Virus record (IMG/VR): IMGVR_UViG_3300047457_000041
Location: 1-21,131 of that record
Length of the DNA: 21,131 nt
From: a virus
Direction: 5' to 3' (one strand)
In this document: in pieces, positions 16,136 to 21,131 of the stretch
Layout of the letters: each line of letters opens with the position of its first letter
How positions within the stretch are numbered: the first letter of the stretch is position 1
Position numbers and translations under genes: made by a program
Notes under the pieces: model-generated
What the model saw: only the letters and a program-made list of their open reading frames with translations
What the model was told of the DNA's origin: nothing
Database searches by the model: none

Positions 16136-16490
16136 GTTTGAACCTTTCTTTATTGAAGCCCGGTGCCATCGTCATAAAGGTCAGAAGCTGCTCATTGGCT
16201 TGAGCCTTCTTCTGTTCCTCGGTTAGCGGGGGATAGATGTAATCGTATGCGGGGCCGAGAACTTTCTCAAGCGAGAACGGTTGCGCGTTGGCCGGTCTCA
16301 TGTAGTTGAAAACGCCCGAGACAAGCGACCCCAACAGATATATGACGTTGTGATTGCCAAGCATCCCGTCGGCATACATCGTCTGTATATCGCCCATCAC
16401 ATCGTAGTCAATGGCAGCAATTGAGTCTTGTGTGTGCCCGTTGAAGATCATTGCCGCCTCTACCTGTTTCTTCAACGAGCGTGTCAGTTT
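16128..16490 (-). CDS. Tail assembly chaperone T region, expressed by -1 frameshift from G
   Basis: This frame is -1 relative to G and stays open upstream across the end of G. Its only independent start would be a TTG at 16475 with no ribosome binding site; the first ATG comes later, at MIFNG. With frameshifting at GGGAAAC the G protein continues as LTRSLKKQVEAAM and on to the stop at 16128, giving a GT fusion of about 278 residues. The T part contains DYDVMGDIQTMYADG, then VIYLLGSLVSGVFNYMRP and ends TMAPGFNKERFKRG. In lambda, GT brings the tape measure and tube protein together and is absent from the virion. The overlap with the tape-measure gene supports the same role. Confidence 0.8.
   Translation of the reverse strand, partial: KLTRSLKKQVEAAMIFNGHTQDSIAAIDYDVMGDIQTMYADGMLGNHNVIYLLGSLVSGVFNYMRPANAQPFSLEKVLGPAYDYIYPPLTEEQKKAQANEQLLTFMTMAPGFNKERFKRG
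16439..16477 (-). other. Stem-loop downstream of the frameshift site
   Basis: On the minus strand CGTTGAAGA (16477-16469) and TCTTCAACG (16447-16439) form a perfect 9-bp stem with a 21-base loop. It starts nine bases after the GGGAAAC heptamer, a spacing at which RNA structures are known to stimulate -1 frameshifting by pausing the ribosome. Confidence 0.65.
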
Positions 16491-16963
16491 CCCCGCGATT
16501 CCCGGTAGTTCGGGGAGATGACTTCGGCAATCTTCTCAATTAGGGCAAGCTGCGTGGACATCGGGAATTCCGCTTCGATGTCCTCGTAGGTGATGTCTGC
16601 CATCGTGCCCTCTACAGGGACAAGCAGCTTGATGAATTCGGTGATTCGCGTTTGCGTCATCACTTGGGTTCGGACAGTCTGCCGGGTCGATTTGCCCTCA
16701 ATCAGAATGTCGTCCTCGGTGAATTCAAAGCCGGTCTTTTCGGCGTCGTCCTTAAATTCAAGAATTGGCTTTGACAGCTTTTCAAAGAGTTCTTGAATCT
16801 TGGCTTCGTCGGGTTCGTTGATGCGCTTGAAAATGGCATCAGTCTCAGCGACGACCGGAACCCTGACCTTGAAGGTGTGGCCTCCAAGTTCAAACTTGCG
16901 AATGCGGAGTTCTTCCCGTTTGGCTTGGTATGACTCACCAAGCGCGGCTGCAATCTTGCTCAT
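16484..16963 (-). CDS. Tail assembly chaperone G
   Basis: The 159-residue acidic protein starts MSKIAAALGESYQAKREELR, then ELGGHTFKVRVPVVAETDAI, a pattern of tail assembly chaperones that coat the tape measure (lambda G type). It continues with a helical acidic part and ends ISPNYRESRGN. The last codons CGG GGA AAC TGA contain the slippery heptamer G GGA AAC immediately before the stop, so a fraction of ribosomes should continue into T. The ATG overlaps the stop of the gp10-like gene (ATGA), with GGACGAAAAG upstream. Confidence 0.85.
   Translation of the reverse strand: MSKIAAALGESYQAKREELRIRKFELGGHTFKVRVPVVAETDAIFKRINEPDEAKIQELFEKLSKPILEFKDDAEKTGFEFTEDDILIEGKSTRQTVRTQVMTQTRITEFIKLLVPVEGTMADITYEDIEAEFPMSTQLALIEKIAEVISPNYRESRGN
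16487..16493 (-). promoter_or_regulatory. -1 ribosomal frameshift slippery site GGGAAAC
   Basis: In the G frame the bases read G GGA AAC TGA, the canonical X XXY YYZ form. Lambda uses GGGAAAG at the same G/T boundary. Slipping one base back gives GGG AAA CTG, which opens the T frame. Confidence 0.85.
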
Positions 16964-17526
16964 CTTTTCGTCCTCGTACGGTATCTTGTGATTTGCTCAC
17001 CCAATGTCTTGCCCAAGCTGTTAGCAACTTGGTTTGCGTTATTTTCTAACGCAGGTCGAAGGAACGGGTGAGCCGGGTTCCTAGCCGATCCAAATTCTTG
17101 CGCCATCGCACGAGCGTCGTAAGGGAAGCCCTGAGAGATGGCGAACTTCTTGAACTTCTTTTGATAAGCCGATGGGTTGCTTTCCAACAAAGACTTATTT
17201 TGCTCAAAGAACTGCGCCCGCAGCTTTTTGGGGAATGCCTTGGTCGTGACCGTTGCAATCACCGCATCGTTAGGATCGACGTACTTTGAGCGTTGATCCT
17301 TGCGGTTTGGCCTACGCGCCTCGACCTGAAGATGCTTGGCAAGCGCACCCGTATCAACCGGAGCCTTTGCTTTGGCGTCTGCCAAGACCGGCTGCATCGC
17401 TTTACGCATGGCCGGAATCAGCACCCGGCTTCGTGCTTTCTTGTCGCCAATCTCCTCGGCCAACTCATTAAAGGCACTAATCACATCTGACAGACCTTCG
17501 ACGGCAAATGTGACGCCTCCTGCCAT
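16960..17526 (-). CDS. HK97 gp10-like neck/tail protein
   Basis: The 188-residue protein has the gp10-family pattern: FAVEGLSDVISAFNELAEEI at the start, then LIPAMRKAMQPVLADAKAKA and PVDTGALAKHLQV (57-69), and the strong C-terminal signature EFGSARNPAHPFLRPALE (144-161). A Lys/Phe-rich insertion at about 98-140 makes it longer than many family members. These proteins act at the head-tail junction or as minor tail components. Usually the gene lies before the tail terminator and tube genes; here it follows the tube gene. The RBS is weak, so coupling to the upstream gene is likely. Confidence 0.85.
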   Translation of the reverse strand: MAGGVTFAVEGLSDVISAFNELAEEIGDKKARSRVLIPAMRKAMQPVLADAKAKAPVDTGALAKHLQVEARRPNRKDQRSKYVDPNDAVIATVTTKAFPKKLRAQFFEQNKSLLESNPSAYQKKFKKFAISQGFPYDARAMAQEFGSARNPAHPFLRPALENNANQVANSLGKTLGEQITRYRTRTKR

Positions 17527-17532
17527 GATGAC

Positions 17533-17757
17533 CTACTGTGGCTTAATGATCTTGTGGAAGATTTGCGTGTTGATTGCGATAGCGTACTCGACGACTTCTT
17601 CGGGGGTCATCGTGTTGGCATGACGCGCAGCAATCTCGTGCGCTAACGAAATCGCCGTCATCCTTTGTTGTGTGAACCCAAACCAGTCCTTGCGGGACTC
17701 GGCTTGGGTCACAAGAAAGGAAAGAAGGTCATTCGTGTTTTGTATTGTCGTGGTCAT
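17533..17757 (-). CDS. Small hypothetical protein after the tail tube gene
   Basis: The 74-residue helical protein begins MTTTIQNTNDLLSFLVTQAE and contains QRMTAISLAHEIAARHANTM and EEVVEYAIAINTQIFHKII. I do not recognise its family. It follows the tube gene by three bases and precedes the gp10-like gene. Small genes at this place can encode tail assembly factors, but a separate G/T chaperone pair is present. The ATG has no clear ribosome binding site, so translation probably depends on the tube gene. Confidence 0.6.
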   Translation of the reverse strand: MTTTIQNTNDLLSFLVTQAESRKDWFGFTQQRMTAISLAHEIAARHANTMTPEEVVEYAIAINTQIFHKIIKPQ

Positions 17758-17760
17758 GTC

Positions 17761-18282
17761 TTAGGTGTTGTTTGACCAACCGTACTGATTGCCACGCGGG
17801 TGAATCGTGAAGATGCACTTAGCTTCCGCGCCGGGTTGTGCGTCAATTTGGAACTGACTCACGCGACCGTTAAAAGCATAGGCAACCACGTTCGTGCCGT
17901 CATAAGCAGAGACAACGAAGGTGCGGTCAATCGTGCCATTGGCGGCGTCAGCACGCATCAGCAACAGACCCGTATCCGAGGGGTTCCAAGCTGCGGTGAC
18001 CGTCAGGGAGGTCGGTGCAGATTGGGTCGGAATCTTGTCAGACTGACGCGAACCGGCAACCGAGAAGTTGGCCATTGCGTCGTCCTGACCAAAGGCCGGG
18101 ACAGCCTCAACGTTCAGTTGCAGACCCTCGGTGCCAAGACCACCGGCAGTGGTGCCGACGATGTCTTGCACTTGGGCAGTCCAAGTCGAGAGGTTAGTGT
18201 TTGAGAAGGGAGTCGGGGTGGCACCAGTTTGTGCCCACAGAGCAGCACTAAAACCGGGCAACACTTTATTCGGGAGAGCCAT
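17761..18282 (-). CDS. Major tail tube protein
   Basis: The 173-residue protein begins MALPNKVLPGFSAALWAQTG and has alternating strands (LQLNVEAVPAFGQDDAMANF, then SLTVTAAWNPSDTG), ending with AYAFNGRVSQFQIDAQPG. This matches the single-domain tail tube proteins of siphoviruses, which stack as hexamer rings around the tape measure. It has the strongest ribosome binding site of the region (GGAAAGGAAAG before the ATG), as expected for the most abundant tail protein. A 40-base gap separates it from the terminator gene, and no promoter is evident there. Confidence 0.85.
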   Translation of the reverse strand: MALPNKVLPGFSAALWAQTGATPTPFSNTNLSTWTAQVQDIVGTTAGGLGTEGLQLNVEAVPAFGQDDAMANFSVAGSRQSDKIPTQSAPTSLTVTAAWNPSDTGLLLMRADAANGTIDRTFVVSAYDGTNVVAYAFNGRVSQFQIDAQPGAEAKCIFTIHPRGNQYGWSNNT

Positions 18283-18322
18283 TTTTCTTTCCTTTCCAAG
18301 AAATCAGGGTTATGCGATTGTC

Positions 18323-18739
18323 TTATGTTGGAATGTCAAGCTGACAATCTAGAAAAATCTGTGCGAGTTTTTCTTCGTTGTCATACGAGTTATAGAGCCA
18401 CATCACATCAACCTTGGACACATAGATGCCGTTTGGTGAACCCCCAAACAAACCGCTGTACCCGTGCAAGGATTGTAGGATTTGATTGGAAATTGTGAAA
18501 CCGTCTTCTATCTGCTGCGTGAAGATGCTGACTTGGAAGATTGGCCGATCAATGCCTTTGTTGTTTTGGTTCTGACCTGTGTAAACGTCCTGATGGATGT
18601 TTCGCAGGAACCAAGTCACAAACTTGGGTTGAGTCGCAAAGTTCCGATTAAACGCCGCATAGACAGGGACAGGCGTGACGACAGCTTGCAGCGCCGCTTG
18701 GATTGCCTTGCCATAGACGACGGGATTGCTCTGTGCCAT
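18323..18739 (-). CDS. Tail terminator/completion protein
   Basis: The 138-residue protein begins MAQSNPVVYGKAIQAALQAV and continues PVPVYAAFNRNFATQPKFV, then IFQVSIFTQQIEDGFTISNQ and a strand near the end (DVMWLYNSYDNEEKLAQIF). This helix-strand pattern, with vYaa and a P-x-x-T or V near residue 35-40, fits the DUF3168/gpU-type tail completion family, which ends the tube and joins it to the head. Its position between head closure and the tube protein agrees with that. The ATG is one base past the stop of the previous gene. Confidence 0.7.
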   Translation of the reverse strand: MAQSNPVVYGKAIQAALQAVVTPVPVYAAFNRNFATQPKFVTWFLRNIHQDVYTGQNQNNKGIDRPIFQVSIFTQQIEDGFTISNQILQSLHGYSGLFGGSPNGIYVSKVDVMWLYNSYDNEEKLAQIFLDCQLDIPT

Positions 18740-18740
18740 A

Positions 18741-19085
18741 TCAGACCGCCGCCACAGGATCGTTGCGATAGCACATGAAGGTGATGCTCATGCGGTCGTT
18801 AGCCTCTCGGCAGTCGCTGATGCGCCACTCGTGCCCGCGCCAAGTGATCGAATACAGGTCTTGCCGATCCACCATTGCCTTAGTGTTGGGCGTGTAGTTC
18901 AGCGTCAACTGCACGATGTCTTGGTACAAGCGATACTTCTCGGAGATGCGAAGGCTGTTGGACACGTCTGAGACACGCGCACGGGTATCGAACCACTTGG
19001 TTTGAGTGGTCGATTGCTCGCCAAAATCCGACTTGCCGAAAGTCAGATTGTTCACCGCGATGTTCTCAAACCGTGCGATTGCCAT
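18741..19085 (-). CDS. Head closure (head-tail joining) protein
   Basis: The 114-residue protein begins MAIARFENIAVNNLTFGKSD and contains TKWFDTRARVSDVSNSLRIS and QDLYSITWRGHEWRISDCRE with DRMSITFMCYRND at the end. Near its C terminus, d-x-x-W-r-I-x-d-c-x-E then d-r-m-s-i-x-f-x-C is typical of head-tail joining proteins (SPP1 gp16 type), which close the head once DNA is packaged. Its place after the adaptor (with the endonuclease between) supports this. The ATG abuts the TAA of the GIY-YIG gene. Confidence 0.75.
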   Translation of the reverse strand: MAIARFENIAVNNLTFGKSDFGEQSTTQTKWFDTRARVSDVSNSLRISEKYRLYQDIVQLTLNYTPNTKAMVDRQDLYSITWRGHEWRISDCREANDRMSITFMCYRNDPVAAV

Positions 19086-19706
19086 TTACATCACCCGTTC
19101 GACCCGAATGCCCGCCCACTTGCCTTTGGTCGGGACATTTTTTGACAAGTAAGACAAGCTGCCAAGCGGGATGCCGGTCGCTTCGTTTGCGTCTTTCCAA
19201 CTGTCAAACACAACATCATTGATTTTGATCTTTTTCATGTTGGCTTGCCCGATTTTTTGCTTACAAGCAAAAGTTTTAGGCTTGCCAAGATGAGTCAATC
19301 GAACCTTGTCCTTTGCTTCTTCGGTATGAACTTTCCCCTTAAAGCCGGGCGCTCTGCCGATCAATGCTTTGCGCCTGTTGGCAAGGTGTTGCTCTGATTG
19401 CTTAACACCCTTCAGATGCAAGCCACCTCCATCGCCGCCAACTGCAATGTTCCAACCAACTCGCGCCTTGGGCCGCATCTTCTGCTCTAAATCTTTGCAA
19501 TAGCCTTGATCTGCAATGACAAGAACTTCCTTCGTCAAGTTGTCCCAACCATGTTTGCGAATGGCTTTGTAAAGCGTTTCCTCTTTGCCTGTTTTGGCGC
19601 AAGACTTGTGAGCAAACATTCGTTGCTCAAAGTTTTCGGCAATGCCGATGTATCCCTGAGTCATTGGATCAGAGTGATCTGATGAATGAATCCAATAGAG
19701 ATACAT
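19086..19706 (-). CDS. GIY-YIG homing endonuclease with NUMOD modules
   Basis: The 206-residue protein has a GIY-YIG nuclease domain: YWIH at 4-7, GYIGIAE from 18, Arg29, and Glu74 in YCKDLEQKMRP, then GWNIAVGGDGG. NUMOD3-type repeats follow (HLANRRKALIGRAPGFKG and HTEEAKDKVRLTHLGKPK), and a NUMOD1-like end (VFDSWKDANEATGIPLGSLS). It shares its core with the other GIY-YIG gene of this window. It lies between the adaptor and head-closure genes, two bases after the adaptor stop and with its own stop directly touching the next ATG. This tight fit suggests a free-standing homing gene rather than an intron. No Shine-Dalgarno sequence is evident. Confidence 0.92.
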   Translation of the reverse strand: MYLYWIHSSDHSDPMTQGYIGIAENFEQRMFAHKSCAKTGKEETLYKAIRKHGWDNLTKEVLVIADQGYCKDLEQKMRPKARVGWNIAVGGDGGGLHLKGVKQSEQHLANRRKALIGRAPGFKGKVHTEEAKDKVRLTHLGKPKTFACKQKIGQANMKKIKINDVVFDSWKDANEATGIPLGSLSYLSKNVPTKGKWAGIRVERVM

Positions 19707-19708
19707 GA

Positions 19709-20395
19709 CTAAAGTACGAGTGGCTTGTAGGGGCGCAAGAGAGCAGTTACGCCGAAGGGAATGTCACGAAGCATTCCATCGGTGCTGTTGCTGCGGTTGT
19801 TGTAGAGGTGAGTCAAAAGCAACAGACCGGCCTGTTTGATCACGGGATACGCCGCCAAGGGACTAGGCTGCACCGTGTACTCACAAACCACCGGAGAGGT
19901 CATAAACACGTTGAGGTCGCTCGGGAGGTCAGCAAGGATCACCTTGTTGCCCGAGTTGTCGTACATATACTGACTTGCAGTAAGAGGCACGAACACCGAA
20001 GGCGTGTCGTCGTTCCAATACCCTACCCGGTCAATCACCACGCCGTTGTTGCCGTTGTAGCAGCCGCCCGTGCTGCCTTGACTTACCTCGGGCAAGTCAA
20101 GCGACAGAGGTACGCCGTACAGACTGCTCGCGTTGTAGTACACCCGATAGCTGATCGGCATGATTGGCAAACCGATCAAGTCCTCAATAGCCTGACGGGT
20201 CGCAACCTCAAGCATCGACAGGTAGGTGTCTTGAGACTCGTCGTTGAACAGGTTTAGCTGTTGAGTGATTTCCTCAAGCGTGAGCCAAGGCGTCACGTTG
20301 TCGCGGTCGATTTGCTCAAACTTCGCGTAGTTGAAAGGGTTGCGGGTCGGCGCAAGCGCCGGTCCCCCATACGTCAGATAGTTGTTGACTGACAT
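19709..20395 (-). CDS. Head-tail adaptor (gp6-like connector)
   Basis: The 228-residue protein begins with a Pro/Asn-rich stretch and VTPWLTLEEITQQLNLFNDE, then SMLEVATRQAIEDLIGLPIM, the standard helix set of gp6-like DNA-packaging connector proteins. Beta strands follow (YRVYYNASSLYGVPLSLDLP), then a C-terminal helix LLLLTHLYNNRS and IPFGVTALLRPYK, also a family signature. It would bind below the portal and connect it to the head-closure protein. AGGGG lies about seven bases before the ATG, and the capsid gene ends nine bases upstream. Confidence 0.88.
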   Translation of the reverse strand: MSVNNYLTYGGPALAPTRNPFNYAKFEQIDRDNVTPWLTLEEITQQLNLFNDESQDTYLSMLEVATRQAIEDLIGLPIMPISYRVYYNASSLYGVPLSLDLPEVSQGSTGGCYNGNNGVVIDRVGYWNDDTPSVFVPLTASQYMYDNSGNKVILADLPSDLNVFMTSPVVCEYTVQPSPLAAYPVIKQAGLLLLTHLYNNRSNSTDGMLRDIPFGVTALLRPYKPLVL

Positions 20396-20404
20396 GGCAA
20401 CCCC

Positions 20405-21131
20405 TTACAGCTTGATCCGCACCCCTGCGAACGGGTCGCGCACGGAACTTACCACGCGCTTTTCTGCATACATGGTCGCGAAACCGGGCAAGGTCTGTTC
20501 CATCATTTGAATGCTGAATTCGGTGTGGTCGCAGATCGTCAGGAAGCGCGGCCAGTTGGCAAGGTAGATCGGGTACGTTGCCGACAGATAAGGATTCGGA
20601 ATCACCGGCCAACCGAAGATGTGCGCCACCGCACCGCCGTCATCGTCACCCGTTTCGAGGAAGATTGGGAGGTTGTTGGTGTCCTTGAGTTCGCGCAGCA
20701 GTTCGATGGTCGCCGGAGCGATGTGCCATGCCGTGCCGGGAAGCGACCAATACTGACCGGGCAGCTTGGAAGCCGCAGCGGTGATGTCGTTGTAGGCAAT
20801 CGCGGTCGTAGCCGTTTGCGTGGCAATCGTATGGATGCCGTTGGTGATCGCAGTTCCCGAGGTGCCGTAGGCCGAAGTCGCACCGTCGAGGTACATATCC
20901 AACCCACGCAGACCATCGGTTGCGCCAGTGGTGGTCGTGGTCGAACCGGCTTGGTCGGAGTTGACTGCCATCGACGCGCCTTCTAGCTGCGCGAATTCAA
21001 GCATTAGGTCTTCGACAAGCGTGGCGTCGAGGTTGTTCACATCGGACAGGACAGCCGAGCGAATCGGCAGACGCGCAGCAACGACGCGCACGGGAAGCTG
21101 CCAAATGGTCGTGTTCGTGTCGGGAGAGCCG
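20405..21131 (-). CDS. Major capsid protein, HK97 fold, C-terminal part
   Basis: The frame continues out of the right edge. A GTG at 21091 lies inside the gene and is not the start, because about 13 further residues (SPDTNTTIWQLPVR) precede it. Visible motifs agree with HK97-type capsids: IRSAVLSDVNNLDATLVEDL and FAQLEGASMAVNSDQAG (helix then E-x-x-x-x-x-G-x-G-like turn), TAWHIAPATIELLRELKDTN, then IFGWPVIPNPYLSA and a final DPFAGVRIKL. These belong to the P- and A-domain part of the fold. The capsid gene is followed directly by the adaptor, as in many siphoviruses. Confidence 0.9.
   Translation of the reverse strand, partial: GSPDTNTTIWQLPVRVVAARLPIRSAVLSDVNNLDATLVEDLMLEFAQLEGASMAVNSDQAGSTTTTTGATDGLRGLDMYLDGATSAYGTSGTAITNGIHTIATQTATTAIAYNDITAAASKLPGQYWSLPGTAWHIAPATIELLRELKDTNNLPIFLETGDDDGGAVAHIFGWPVIPNPYLSATYPIYLANWPRFLTICDHTEFSIQMMEQTLPGFATMYAEKRVVSSVRDPFAGVRIKL

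Noticed and set aside
21089-21091. GTG at 21091 as start of the capsid gene
   Set aside because: The frame continues upstream to the window edge with capsid-like sequence, and no ribosome binding site precedes the GTG.

Overview
This window is part of the late structural and lysis region of a tailed double-stranded DNA phage or prophage with a long flexible (siphovirus, lambda-like) tail. Evidence for this includes an HK97-fold capsid protein, a tail tube protein, a G/GT pair of tail assembly chaperones, a lambda H-type tape measure and a J-like tip protein. The GH24 lysozyme, the holin resembling the 3TM gene-transfer-agent type and the J-type tip point to a Gram-negative, probably proteobacterial, host. 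No host gene or integration site is visible, so the host is an inference.

Nearly everything is on the minus strand and transcribed from right to left. Genes are packed tightly, with ATGA or TGATG overlaps or gaps of a few bases. From 21131 downward the order is: major capsid (5' part outside the window), head-tail adaptor, a GIY-YIG homing endonuclease, head closure, tail terminator, tail tube, a small unknown, an HK97 gp10-like protein, chaperone G with a -1 frameshift into T, tape measure, two tail-tip proteins, a GNAT acetyltransferase and the J-like tip protein with collagen-like segments and an S74 chaperone. A second GIY-YIG endonuclease follows, then a 139-residue beta-rich protein without a good start codon, and a 1298-residue fibre (collagen, jelly-roll-like domain, collagen, nineteen 17-residue repeats, S74 chaperone). 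Next come two small unknowns, two single-membrane-pass proteins, a holin, a lysozyme, an HNH endonuclease and a GT2 glycosyltransferase with TPR-like repeats. The operon ends at a hairpin terminator at about 190-216. That terminator lies inside the 3' end of a convergent plus-strand gene, which enters from the left edge and stops at 218.

How the genes work together: the right part builds the head-tail junction and tail tube, the middle builds the tail shaft and tip, and the left part supplies the receptor-binding fibre and the lysis proteins. The glycosyltransferase and the acetyltransferase are the two modifying enzymes; the fibre, with its many Gly-Pro-Thr triplets, is a possible target of the former. 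The points most worth following up are a canonical GGGAAAC slippery site followed by a perfect 9-bp stem at the G/T boundary, the multidomain collagen fibre beside the glycosyltransferase, the three homing endonucleases, and the apparent loss of a normal start codon next to one of them. I see no CRISPR array, tRNA, integrase, reverse transcriptase or insertion sequence.
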